From Deltaproteobacteria bacterium (GTDB lineage Bacteria > Myxococcota_A > Polyangia > Polyangiales > Polyangiaceae), in contig JACRCQ010000058.1 in assembly GCA_016218915.1 (NCBI GenBank), forward strand, positions 221,143-285,142: a DNA stretch of 64,000 bases. Reading direction: 5' to 3'. Below the pieces are notes generated by a model. That model was given only the letters and a program-made list of their open reading frames with translations, was not told the origin of the DNA and made no database searches. The stretch's first letter is position 1. Every line of letters begins with the position of its first letter. Both the position numbers and the translations under genes were made by a program. Of this stretch, positions 38,045 to 46,518 are shown piece by piece.

Positions 38045-38752
38045 ATGTCTACCGAGATGATGATCGCTCTCGTTTGCGCGGTGTCGGGCCTGCTTCTGGT
38101 GGTAGGTGGATACCTGTTCGGTCGGTCCGGAAGCTCCGGGCCCGCGGACTCGGGCGGCGAATCGGCCGCTGAGCTCAGGTTCAAGCTCGACCAGAGCGAC
38201 GCGGCTCTCGCAGAGGCGCGCAGGCAGATGGAAAGCGAGCGCACGGCCCTGGAGATGAAGATCGCTTCGGCCAAGCTTGAACGCGATCGCTTCTCTTCCG
38301 AGCTCGACAGGGCTCTCAAGGATTCCAAGAGCGGCGTGGACAAGTCCGGCGCGTCGGACAAGGAGCTCGCCGAGCTGCGGGAGCGCGCGCTCAAGGCTGA
38401 GAAGGAGCGCGACGACGCCGTGATCAAGGCTGCTGACCTGGAGGAGAAGATCCGCAGGAGTCGCCCGTCGATCCCGTCGCTGGAGATGGAGCGCGACAAC
38501 AAGCAGAATCGCGAGGAGATTGATCGTCTCCGAACGGAACTCTCTCGCCAGGACGCACGCATCGAAGGGCTGCTGGCCAACGTGGAGAAGACCGCTGCGG
38601 AGATGGAGAAGGTGGTCAAGGAGCGCGACGAGGCACGCGAGCGTCAGGAGGCTGCGGATCGGATCATCGACGCAGTGCGTGCGCGGTCGGGCGGCCTGCA
38701 GCAGCAGCTCAAGGAAGCGCAGGCGGAGATCGCGAAGCTCAAGGGCGGCTGA
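38045..38752 (+). CDS. Membrane-anchored coiled-coil protein
   Basis: A 235-residue protein: one N-terminal membrane helix (MIALVCAVSGLLLVVGGYLFG), then nearly continuous heptad coiled coil from about 40 to 235, rich in Glu, Lys, Arg and Ala (for example LRFKLDQSDAALAEARRQME). There are no cysteines and no enzyme motif. A strong ribosome-binding site (GGAGAGGTG) precedes the ATG. Adjacent to an OmpA-like protein, it could be a cell-envelope spacer or scaffold. Confidence 0.8.
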   Translation: MSTEMMIALVCAVSGLLLVVGGYLFGRSGSSGPADSGGESAAELRFKLDQSDAALAEARRQMESERTALEMKIASAKLERDRFSSELDRALKDSKSGVDKSGASDKELAELRERALKAEKERDDAVIKAADLEEKIRRSRPSIPSLEMERDNKQNREEIDRLRTELSRQDARIEGLLANVEKTAAEMEKVVKERDEARERQEAADRIIDAVRARSGGLQQQLKEAQAEIAKLKGG

Positions 38753-38796
38753 ACGACGTGCATTGACACGCTAGGCGCGCTCGATAGACTCGCAGT

Positions 38797-39900
38797 ATGC
38801 GGACCATCCAATGGATCGGCGGGCTGGGGTTCGTGGCGCTGGCAGGAGTGCCCTTCCTGTCGTGCTCATCCGATTCGACCCCGACAGGGTACAACCACGG
38901 GGCCGGCGGCTCAGGTGCTTCGGCAGGAAGCGGGGGAGGCACGCAGGGCGACAGCTCGCTGCAGGACCATTCGAGTCCCAAGGACGGGTACGCGGTGGAT
39001 TGGGGCATTTCGAAGGACGGAACCACATTCGACCCGGACGCGTACTGGGCCAACGATCCGCCGCCGCCGCAGTGTCTTGACGGCGGGGTGCCGCCGGTGG
39101 TGCCAGGAGGCACGCCCGAGTGCCCGGACGACAAGAATCGGGAAGGGTGCAAGTGCCCGAAGGTCGGCGAGACCGCTGCGTGCTGGCCTGGGTTCCGCAA
39201 GAATCGCAACCGCGGCATCTGCAAGGATGGCACTACGACCTGCTTGCAGAAGGGGGAGAACGAGACCGCGTGGGGGCCCTGCGTGGGCTATGTGCTCCCT
39301 GACCCGAACGCGACCTCCGGGCCATCTGCGTGCCTGTGCTTCTCGGGTGGGCAGTGGAAGCTCGACAATCTGTCTCCCTGCTTTGGCGACAACGGCGGCG
39401 GGCCAGGGAGCATGGGCGCGGTATCGACGATCATCACCGGTGGGAAGATCGATTGTCCCCCGATCAGCGATCCGCTGACCAAGCCAGCGCAGTCCTGGTC
39501 CCCGAACACCCTGAAGGTCGACTGTGCGGGGCATTTCAAGCTCTGCTATGCGCTCAAGGCGGGCAAGGCCCAGACGCCCAACGCGACCGACTGCCTGCTG
39601 ACCAAGGTCTGCGTCGAGGCGGACTACCCCAAGCCGAACGTGGTCCAGCCGTTCCCGGATCTACCCTCGTGGGTTGCCAACACCCCTGCCGAGATCGCCT
39701 GCGCCAAGCAGTTTGCGACCACCGGTGGCTACGGCGAGATGAGCGTGGTGGGGCTGAGCGTGGAGTGCGACGAGATCGACGACGGAAGCGGCGGCGAGAA
39801 GGTGTTCAACCGCGTGAACTATTGTCCGCTGTCCTGCAACACCAACCCCAACCTTCCCGAGTGCCAGAACTGCCAGTCCGGCGGCGGCGGGAACTTCTAG
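38797..39900 (+). CDS. Lipoprotein of unknown function, Cys-rich
   Basis: A 367-residue lipoprotein: signal peptide with lipobox FLSC, a short Gly/Ser tether (GAGGSGASAGSGGG), then a domain with about 20 cysteines (CPDDKNREGCKCPKVGETAACW, and VNYCPLSCNTNPNLPECQNC near the end). No catalytic motif is seen. It ends three bases before the convergent beta-helix gene. Members of this layout occur in myxobacterial genomes, but I cannot name a function. Confidence 0.78.
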   Translation: MRTIQWIGGLGFVALAGVPFLSCSSDSTPTGYNHGAGGSGASAGSGGGTQGDSSLQDHSSPKDGYAVDWGISKDGTTFDPDAYWANDPPPPQCLDGGVPPVVPGGTPECPDDKNREGCKCPKVGETAACWPGFRKNRNRGICKDGTTTCLQKGENETAWGPCVGYVLPDPNATSGPSACLCFSGGQWKLDNLSPCFGDNGGGPGSMGAVSTIITGGKIDCPPISDPLTKPAQSWSPNTLKVDCAGHFKLCYALKAGKAQTPNATDCLLTKVCVEADYPKPNVVQPFPDLPSWVANTPAEIACAKQFATTGGYGEMSVVGLSVECDEIDDGSGGEKVFNRVNYCPLSCNTNPNLPECQNCQSGGGGNF

Positions 39901-39903
39901 CGC

Positions 39904-41286
39904 TCAAAACGTCGCCGGCCCAGTGTTCGGCGTCCCCTCGCAGTTGTTCCCGCTCCACGTGTTGCCGTCGGTCATCCACTGCCCCGGCTTGAAGTCGTCT
40001 GCGCACCCGAAGTTGGACCCGAATACGTCATTGTTCTCGAACGTGTTGTTTCGAGGCGCAAAGTAGGGCTTCACCTCGTCGGCTCCCACGGACAGGATGC
40101 CGTAGTACGATGCTGTCTTGTTGCCGCGAATCGTGTTGTTGTTGGTGACGAGATTGTCCTGGTCCGTGTCCTGGCACAGGAAGATCCCGGCAGAATGGCC
40201 CCCTGCAGGCCCTGTTGCGCAGTATGGATGATACGGCTGCGGCGGCTGGTCGTTCGGGTGGCTGATCTGGTTGTTCTCGATCAGCCAGTTGCTCGCGCCA
40301 TAGAGGCTCACCGCTGCCCAGGCGCTGTTGGCTGACACGATGTTGTTGCGGAAGATTCCTCCCCACGCCCCGTTGACGTCGAGCGCCGGCCCGTAGCTGG
40401 TTTCGATGGTGTTGCCCTCGATCACGCACGCGTAGTCGTCTCCCGTGCCCTGCGAGTAGATCGCCGCGCCCTCGTCCACGCCGCCCGTGCCCCCGGACGC
40501 GCACGAGATGAGCCCCTTGCCGGGCACGTTGGTGTGCTGCGCGCTGCCCTGCATCGTGTTGTTCCTGGCCTCCACGCCGCGTCCGACGATGCCGAGGGCC
40601 GAGCAGCGTGAGCTCTTCATCACCACGCCCTCGGCCACATAGCCCCGGCAGCACACGTTGTAGGTGGCAACGCCGGCGCCGTCGAGCGTGAGCTTCTGCA
40701 CGTGGAACGGGTTGTCTTGGGGCGTTGCCGGAAGGGTGTCGGTGATCATCGAGTCGCAGCACCCGAACGACCATGTCGCCTGGTTGGCGACGAGGATGGA
40801 CGCGTCGGCGCTGACGCCGCGCAAGGTGTGTCCTGGGCTCAGGGGCACCGGCGCATCGAGCACAAAAGTGCCTGGCTGGACCTCCACGCATTCGTGCTGC
40901 GCTGTTGCCTGCTCGAGGGAGAGCGCGGGTTGCGCCGCCCACTTGAAGCACCCGTCCGGCGTGAAGTTCGGGTCCCCTCCGGTGCCAGCGCTTCCACCCG
41001 CGTCAGGCGTGCCCCCGGTGCCAGCACTGCCCCCTGTGGGAGCTCCGCCCGTGCCTGCGCTGCCGCCTTTCGATGAGCCGTCTGCGACATCTGCCACCAT
41101 CGCATCGCTGTCCGGGCTCGCATCCTGGGCAGCGCCGTGTGGCCACGAGCTGGATTCGTCGGAAGAGCAGCCTGTGGCAGCGCTGATCACGGGCAGCACC
41201 AAGACGGCTGCGGCGAAAGAGGCTTCGACACGGAATCGCACAGGTACGAGGCTATCACGCTTGCGGCCGCGCAGGGCGGTGGACAT
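39904..41286 (-). CDS. Right-handed parallel beta-helix lipoprotein
   Basis: A 460-residue protein with a signal peptide and lipobox (ISAATGC), a Gly/Thr-rich tether with a repeated GGSAGTGG unit, and from about residue 115 an all-beta domain of short repeats ending in Asn or Gly turns (ACVIEGNTIETSYGPALDVN, AWGGIFRNNIVSANSAW, WLIENNQISHPND, LVTNNNTIRGNK). This is the parallel beta-helix pattern of polysaccharide lyases and binding proteins; I cannot place catalytic residues. ATG at 41286 is used, and GTG at 41238 is possible. It may be functionally similar to the decayed gene at 31800-32670. Confidence 0.84.
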   Translation of the reverse strand: MSTALRGRKRDSLVPVRFRVEASFAAAVLVLPVISAATGCSSDESSSWPHGAAQDASPDSDAMVADVADGSSKGGSAGTGGAPTGGSAGTGGTPDAGGSAGTGGDPNFTPDGCFKWAAQPALSLEQATAQHECVEVQPGTFVLDAPVPLSPGHTLRGVSADASILVANQATWSFGCCDSMITDTLPATPQDNPFHVQKLTLDGAGVATYNVCCRGYVAEGVVMKSSRCSALGIVGRGVEARNNTMQGSAQHTNVPGKGLISCASGGTGGVDEGAAIYSQGTGDDYACVIEGNTIETSYGPALDVNGAWGGIFRNNIVSANSAWAAVSLYGASNWLIENNQISHPNDQPPQPYHPYCATGPAGGHSAGIFLCQDTDQDNLVTNNNTIRGNKTASYYGILSVGADEVKPYFAPRNNTFENNDVFGSNFGCADDFKPGQWMTDGNTWSGNNCEGTPNTGPATF

Positions 41287-41386
41287 GCAAGGTTACCGCC
41301 CTGGCACAGTTGACGTCCTGCAGTGGACCGGAGCACCCCCTCGAACTATGCTTGAGGAATCCGCTCAGCAGCTCACGAGGTGACCG

Positions 41387-42601
41387 ATGAATGCACACCG
41401 GTTGTATGCGACGATTCTCGCGACGGCGCTCGTGGCTGCATGCAGCGCAGGCGGCTCCGGGGATCCCAAGGGCGGCGGCGGCACAGGCAGCGGGACCGGA
41501 GGCAGCGGCGGGGGCATCCCCATGGGCGGCACAGGCGGAGGGATCGCAGTGCCGGACTCGGGCCAGAACGACGCCGGGCTTGATCCTGGGTGCGCCTCGG
41601 ATTCGTACACCGGGGAGCTGGTGCCGGTAGGGATGTACCTGCTGCTCGATCACTCCGGCTCGATGTCGTTGTCGCTGGACGCGGACGCAGGGACCGGTCC
41701 TTCCAAGTGGAGCCAGGTCACCAAGGCGATCACCGACTTCATGGGACTGCCAGGCACGACCGGGATCAGCATGGGCATGGGATTCTTCCCGGTCCCGCCG
41801 TCGGTGCAGCCGCCTGTAGCCTGCACCGTCAAGGAGGACTGCTATCCCTACAGCGACGTGTGCATGTGGAAGAAGTGCATGGACAGCATTGGCGGCGTGG
41901 ATGAATCATGCATCGCCGAGGATTACCACACGCCTGCAGTGGGAATCGCGCCCTTGCCCGGGGTGGCCTCTGACATCAATTCGGCCATTGCAGGGATGAG
42001 CCCCACGGGCAACACGCCGATGACTCCTGCATTGCAGGGAACGATGGACCTGATGGTGGAGTGGGCAGGGCAGAATCCGGAGCAGATCGCGCTGGTGGTG
42101 CTGGCGACGGACGGGATGCCGACCGGGTGCGTGTTCAACGACGTAGCGGACGTGGCAGCGGTTGCCGAGGGCGGGCTAGGCTCGGGAGTGAGCACATTCG
42201 TGATCGGCATCGGCGATCAGCTGTCCGATCTGAACCTGATCGCGCAAAAGGGCGGGACGGACAAGGCCTTCATCATCGGCGCAGGGGACGTGGGCGGGGA
42301 GTTTCTCGCGGCCTTGAATGCCATTCGGGGCTCGGTCGGGTGCAACTACAAGATGCCGAAGCCGCAGACGGGCGATCCTGATCCGAACAAGGTCAACGTG
42401 GCCTTCACGCCCGAAGGGGGCGCGCAGCAGATCTATCCAAAGGTGGGGTCAGCCGCGGACTGCAAGGGCGAGAAGGGGTGGTACTACGACAACCCCCAGG
42501 ACCCGAACCAGATCATCCTGTGCCCGGCGTCGTGTGACGAGGTGCAGTCGGTCAAGGGGAAGGTCGACGTGGTGCTGGGGTGCAAGTCGGTGGTGAAGTA
42601 G
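41387..42601 (+). CDS. VWA-domain lipoprotein
   Basis: A 404-residue protein: lipobox ALVAAC near residue 19, a Gly-rich tether, then a von Willebrand A domain with complete MIDAS elements: DHSGSM, the threonine in TGNTPMTPAL, and ATDGMP. Unlike the VWA protein at 11648, the metal site here is complete. There are eight or so cysteines in the domain (VACTVKEDCYPYSDVCMWKKC). It is likely surface-exposed and adhesive. It ends six bases from the convergent methyltransferase gene. Confidence 0.86.
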   Translation: MNAHRLYATILATALVAACSAGGSGDPKGGGGTGSGTGGSGGGIPMGGTGGGIAVPDSGQNDAGLDPGCASDSYTGELVPVGMYLLLDHSGSMSLSLDADAGTGPSKWSQVTKAITDFMGLPGTTGISMGMGFFPVPPSVQPPVACTVKEDCYPYSDVCMWKKCMDSIGGVDESCIAEDYHTPAVGIAPLPGVASDINSAIAGMSPTGNTPMTPALQGTMDLMVEWAGQNPEQIALVVLATDGMPTGCVFNDVADVAAVAEGGLGSGVSTFVIGIGDQLSDLNLIAQKGGTDKAFIIGAGDVGGEFLAALNAIRGSVGCNYKMPKPQTGDPDPNKVNVAFTPEGGAQQIYPKVGSAADCKGEKGWYYDNPQDPNQIILCPASCDEVQSVKGKVDVVLGCKSVVK

Positions 42602-42607
42602 GGCGGA

Positions 42608-43222
42608 TCAGTATCCCTTCTCCCTGCGTATCGGCGCGCGCCACAGGAACACCTTGTGCTCCCTGAGCTTGTCCGGGTCGCTCGGCTTGGGGGCCATGAC
42701 GCCCCATTCGCCTGCGGGCTTCACGCCATCGATGTCGAAGTCGTGGGACACGACGCGCGAGCCGGGCTTCAGACGCTCCAGCTGGGGAATCAGCCTCACA
42801 TTGAGGTTGGGAAGCAGGTACAGCGCAATCACCGTCGCAGGTGTGAGGTCCACTTCGAACACGTTCTTCTGCTCGATGGTGACCCGATCCTCGACTCCGG
42901 CATTGCGCACATTCACGCGCGATTCAGCGACGCGGTCCGGGTCGATGTCGAACCCGACGCCCCGGGCTCCGTAGCGTTTTGCAGCTGTGACCAGGATCCG
43001 ACCGTCTCCGCACCCGAGATCGTAGATCACGTCCGTCGGCTTGACCTCAGCGACGTCCAGCATCTTGTCCACGACGTTCTGCGGGGTGGGGACGTAGCCG
43101 ATGTCAGGCGCGGGCCCGCTGCCTGTGCGCGCCGGAGGCGCGGGTTGCGAGCAGGACAAGGCGAGCGCAGCGGAGAAGGCGACCGCAGTGACGTCCGCCA
43201 GCCGGAAGCGCCTACGCCTCAT
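42608..43222 (-). CDS. SAM-dependent methyltransferase with lipoprotein signal
   Basis: A 204-residue protein. The first 24 residues form a signal peptide with lipobox ALALSC. A class I methyltransferase domain follows: VPTPQNVVDKMLDVAEV, motif I VIYDLGCGDGRILVTAAK, acidic motif VGFDIDPDRVAESR and VVSHDFDID. The SAM pocket looks intact. An enzyme needing SAM but carrying an export signal is odd, because SAM is cytoplasmic; similar proteins exist in other proteobacteria as I recall. The ATG at 43222 overlaps the stop of the upstream FG-GAP gene (ATGA), so it is coupled to it. Confidence 0.85.
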   Translation of the reverse strand: MRRRRFRLADVTAVAFSAALALSCSQPAPPARTGSGPAPDIGYVPTPQNVVDKMLDVAEVKPTDVIYDLGCGDGRILVTAAKRYGARGVGFDIDPDRVAESRVNVRNAGVEDRVTIEQKNVFEVDLTPATVIALYLLPNLNVRLIPQLERLKPGSRVVSHDFDIDGVKPAGEWGVMAPKPSDPDKLREHKVFLWRAPIRREKGY

Positions 43223-45471
43223 CGTGGGGCCTTGGTGCAGGTCACGCCATCCATGCTTGCGGTGTTGTTGGTCTCGTCGCACTCGGTGACCGTCCCGTTC
43301 CCTTGCTGGTCCGAGTCGACTACGGCGTAGTAGGCCGTGCCGCTCGTAGATGGCACGTCGAGCGACACCGTCGTCGAGGCGCCGGGCGTGAGCAGCGTCT
43401 TGGTGGTGGAAGCCCCGAGCCAGGTTCCAGAGGGAGGAGTGCCCTTGAAAAACGACACGGAGACTCCGGGAGGCGCGCTGACGCTCCCCTTGTTCTCGAC
43501 GACGGCGAGCAGGCGGATGGCGCCCGGGCAGGTTTCCAGGAGCGAAGCGTACAGACTCACGGTCAGGTCGGCTGCGCGTGTGGCTCCCTTTCCCTGGGCA
43601 GAGACGCGGTAGTTGTTGAATCCGTTGGCGCCCCAGCTGTCCGGCTCCGGAGCGGGAAGCTGGCCATTGGAACGTACATTGGTGATGTGATAGGCCTGCT
43701 CGTTCCAGACTCGACGCGTGGGCATCCAAGCGCCTTTGGGGTCGGAGTACACGTACACGCCGTGCCTCGCTTCGTCTGTCCCCGTGTACGAGCAGTACGT
43801 CTCGTAGTTGTAGACGCCGCCGTTGAACTCGTCATTCGCCGAGAACAAAAGGTCTGCCGACAGGTCGCCGTCCACGTCTGCCACGGACACGAACTCGGTC
43901 CACGTCGCGTGCGACGCAGGCAGCGTCATCATGACCGCACCGTCCGCACCGTTGAGCACGGACACGAAGCAGTCGTCGTGCGCAAGAACCTCCACCGCGC
44001 CGTCACCATCGAAGTCGAAGGCCGACGAGGTGAAGAATCCGGAGCACTCCTTCAACGGCGCATTCCATTTCTCCGTGATGGTCTTTGCCGCAATGTCCAC
44101 TGCGAACATCGAGAAGCTGCAGCCCGTGCTCTGCTGGACGCCCACGTCGATCTTGCCGTCACCATCGAAGTCCGCGATGACTGGGGGACCGCCCCTGCCG
44201 CCTGAGAGAGTGGCAGTCGCGATCGCGTCACCGGTCGCGGCATCCAGAACGCGCACATTGCCGCTCGCTGCCACCACAAGCTCCGGCTTGCCGTCTGCGT
44301 CGAAGTCTGCAATCGCAGGAAACCCATCTGCGCCCTGCTGCCACGCTTGCGTGCCGTCCTTGTGGTAGGCGCCCTGACCCGTGACGACTTCGAGCATCCC
44401 GTCCGCATCGACATCCGCAAGAATCGAGCTCGTTGTGCAGGTCTGGCTGTCGCTGTAGCAGTATCCGCCGGCATGGGTCGCTGCGCTGCCTGAGACGACC
44501 ACGCCCTTGTCGTCGAGCACCACGCCGCTCATCACGACCTCTGCCTTGCCGTCGTGGTCCATGTCCGCGATGGAGATGCTGGAGCCCCACAGGGCCCCAA
44601 AGGCGAATGCCGCAGCGTTTGCGTTGGTGGAGCGCCATCGCACCGACCCGTCGCCGTTGAACGCAATGATGCGCTTCGACGTGTCGATGGCGACCACCTC
44701 GACCGTGCCGTCTCCGTCCAGATCGCCGAGCGCGGGTGAGAATATGGCGTTGACCTGGTTCGCGCTCTGAAGGGCTTCTGTGGCGGCATCCCACATCTCT
44801 GCCCCGGTCTTGCCGTTGAGCACGCGCATGTAGCCTGCTGCCATGGGGGTCGTGGAGCCGTTGTTCGTGGAGGTGAAGACCACGTCCGGCGTACCGTCCT
44901 TGTCGATGTCGGCAACGAGCGGCGCTGAGATGGCGTTGTAGTACCCTGGCTGGGCCACTGCGGTGTCCCACTTCCACTTCAGCTCGGGCGAGAACGTCGT
45001 CTTCGGGCGCTTGTACGTGCAAGCGTCGGAGCCTGGCAGATCCGGCACGCATGCGCCTGCACCGGGCTCACAGAACTCGGAGGGGGTGCAGTCGACCGAG
45101 TCCTGGCACGCAGTGGTAGGAACGACGCAGGTGCCTGCAACGCACAGGTTGCCGGTCGGACAGCACACTCCGCCACAATGGATGCCGCTCTGGCACACGG
45201 TTGCGCAAGCACCGTTGTAGCATTCCGTGCCGGCGCCGCAGCAGGTTCCCTGGCTGCCGCACAGGATGCCAGATGCGCATCCCTGCTTCTGCTCTGCCGG
45301 TGCATCGAGCACGAACGGGCTGTCGGAGCTACTGTCCTTGGATGCGTCTGCTCCGGCGTCGGAATGGGATGGCGTGTTGACTGCTGTCCCCGCGCCGTCC
45401 GAGGAGCAACCCAGGCAGACGGTCAATACACAGGCTGGAAGGACGAAAAGGTGCTCGTAGCTGCTGCGCAT
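43219..45471 (-). CDS. FG-GAP/VCBS repeat lipoprotein with C-terminal CARDB-like domain
   Basis: A 750-residue lipoprotein with lipobox VCLGC. A Cys-rich segment (GCASGILCGSQGTCCGAGTECYNG...) of several Dickkopf/EGF-like units comes first. Then follow integrin-alpha-like FG-GAP repeats carrying calcium loops of the form DIDKDGTPDVV, DLDGDGTVEVV, DMDHDGKAEVV, DFDGDGKIDVG and DVDGDLSADLL. The C-terminal 110 residues look like a CARDB/APHP Ig-type domain (LLAVVENKGSVSAPPGVSVSF ... VTECDETNNTA). It is probably surface-exposed and calcium-dependent. The ATG at 45471 follows GGGAGC and starts the signal peptide. It is coupled to the methyltransferase gene. Confidence 0.86.
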   Translation of the reverse strand: MRSSYEHLFVLPACVLTVCLGCSSDGAGTAVNTPSHSDAGADASKDSSSDSPFVLDAPAEQKQGCASGILCGSQGTCCGAGTECYNGACATVCQSGIHCGGVCCPTGNLCVAGTCVVPTTACQDSVDCTPSEFCEPGAGACVPDLPGSDACTYKRPKTTFSPELKWKWDTAVAQPGYYNAISAPLVADIDKDGTPDVVFTSTNNGSTTPMAAGYMRVLNGKTGAEMWDAATEALQSANQVNAIFSPALGDLDGDGTVEVVAIDTSKRIIAFNGDGSVRWRSTNANAAAFAFGALWGSSISIADMDHDGKAEVVMSGVVLDDKGVVVSGSAATHAGGYCYSDSQTCTTSSILADVDADGMLEVVTGQGAYHKDGTQAWQQGADGFPAIADFDADGKPELVVAASGNVRVLDAATGDAIATATLSGGRGGPPVIADFDGDGKIDVGVQQSTGCSFSMFAVDIAAKTITEKWNAPLKECSGFFTSSAFDFDGDGAVEVLAHDDCFVSVLNGADGAVMMTLPASHATWTEFVSVADVDGDLSADLLFSANDEFNGGVYNYETYCSYTGTDEARHGVYVYSDPKGAWMPTRRVWNEQAYHITNVRSNGQLPAPEPDSWGANGFNNYRVSAQGKGATRAADLTVSLYASLLETCPGAIRLLAVVENKGSVSAPPGVSVSFFKGTPPSGTWLGASTTKTLLTPGASTTVSLDVPSTSGTAYYAVVDSDQQGNGTVTECDETNNTASMDGVTCTKAPR

Positions 45472-45559
45472 GCTCCCAGGGAAAGCGAACTGCTGAGCAT
45501 TGTCAAGGGGCGTCGAGGCCAGGTGCGGGGGGCACGCCAGCACAGACGTGGAGGCGCGG

Positions 45560-46474
45560 CTATTGGAAATTCCCCTGGCCTTCGAGCATCTGTCCTGCGA
45601 TGCCGCCGGAGGGCCAGGCGAACGTGTCGGTGATGGTCTGACCATCTACGCCGGAGAGCCGGATGGTGAAGCTGCCGTTTCCGAATCCGCTGTTGTCGGT
45701 CAAGGTGCCGTCCGAGCCGCGCTCCAGCTCCACGAAGCTCGCGTGATTGGGGCTCTGGACCTCGACCTTGGTCAGGGGGACGCGCGCATTGCGCACCCAC
45801 AGGCTCGTCCACCATTCGCTCGAACCTGTCTGGAACTCGTACATGATCTTCCCGGTGTCGTTGCACTTTGCGAATTGCCAGGTCATCGAGCGCGGATACT
45901 CGCCGCTGTCGAGGATCGCGAAGGCCTCAGGGCTGACGTCAATGCTGTTGGCCGTGGTATCGCCGTAGGTCACCACCCGGAGCAGGGCTGACTTGCCCTT
46001 TTGGGTGACCACCCAGATGCAGGCATCGCAATAGCCCGATACGTTGGGGATTCCGCTCCAGAGCCCGGCGAGCAAGGTCCCTTCTGCCTGCTGGACCACG
46101 GGGGCGTACTTGGTTCCTGGAGCGCAGGCGTTGTGCCACTGGGTCTCTGCATAGTCCACGGGCCCCAGGTGGAATTCTCCGCCTTCGTAGGGAGAGCCGT
46201 AGGTCGTGACCGAGCCTGCTGCGCCGCCGCTGCCGGACACGTTGGTGCCGCCTTGACCACCGGCGCTGGTCCCACCTTGGCCTCCTGCAGTGGTTCCGCC
46301 TTGGCCTCCTGCGCTCGTCCCACCCTGGCCAGCAGCACTCGTTCCTGCGCTTCCGGCTGGGCCCCCATCTCCCACCGCAGGATTGCCGCTCGAATCGCTG
46401 CAACCCATCATTCCAATCCAGATCGTCGCAGCCGAAAGCGTCACACCCAACAGAGACTTGCAGCGATGCTTCAT
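45560..46474 (-). CDS. Expansin-like lipoprotein (double-psi barrel plus CBM63-like domain)
   Basis: A 304-residue protein. It has a signal peptide ending at C25 (GMMGC), a tether of three GGQGGT units (47-78), then an expansin-type barrel with HNACAPG, GYCDACIWV (149-152) and SIDVSPEAF, where D179 matches the essential Asp of bacterial expansins. The second domain has MTWQFAKC, FQTGSSEWWTSLWVRNARVP and a final beta-sheet, the cellulose-binding CBM63 pattern. Expansins loosen cellulose or peptidoglycan without hydrolysis. The ATG at 46474 is preceded by GGGAGG. The lipid anchor differs from the secreted bacterial expansins I know. Confidence 0.85.
   Translation of the reverse strand: MKHRCKSLLGVTLSAATIWIGMMGCSDSSGNPAVGDGGPAGSAGTSAAGQGGTSAGGQGGTTAGGQGGTSAGGQGGTNVSGSGGAAGSVTTYGSPYEGGEFHLGPVDYAETQWHNACAPGTKYAPVVQQAEGTLLAGLWSGIPNVSGYCDACIWVVTQKGKSALLRVVTYGDTTANSIDVSPEAFAILDSGEYPRSMTWQFAKCNDTGKIMYEFQTGSSEWWTSLWVRNARVPLTKVEVQSPNHASFVELERGSDGTLTDNSGFGNGSFTIRLSGVDGQTITDTFAWPSGGIAGQMLEGQGNFQ
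46235..46336 (-). repeat. Tandem 24-base repeat coding for the Gly-rich tether
   Basis: Three to four imperfect copies of a 24-base unit encode the repeated GGQGGT(S/T)A tether of the expansin-like protein. Third-position differences between copies show it is not recently expanded. Confidence 0.75.
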
Positions 46475-46518
46475 GGCGAAGACCTCCCAAGATTCATGAG
46501 CGTAGAGGCGCCGCCGCC

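Noticed and set aside
46235..46336. CRISPR-like array
   Set aside because: The repeats are in-frame coding for a Gly-rich tether, with no spacers and no cas genes.
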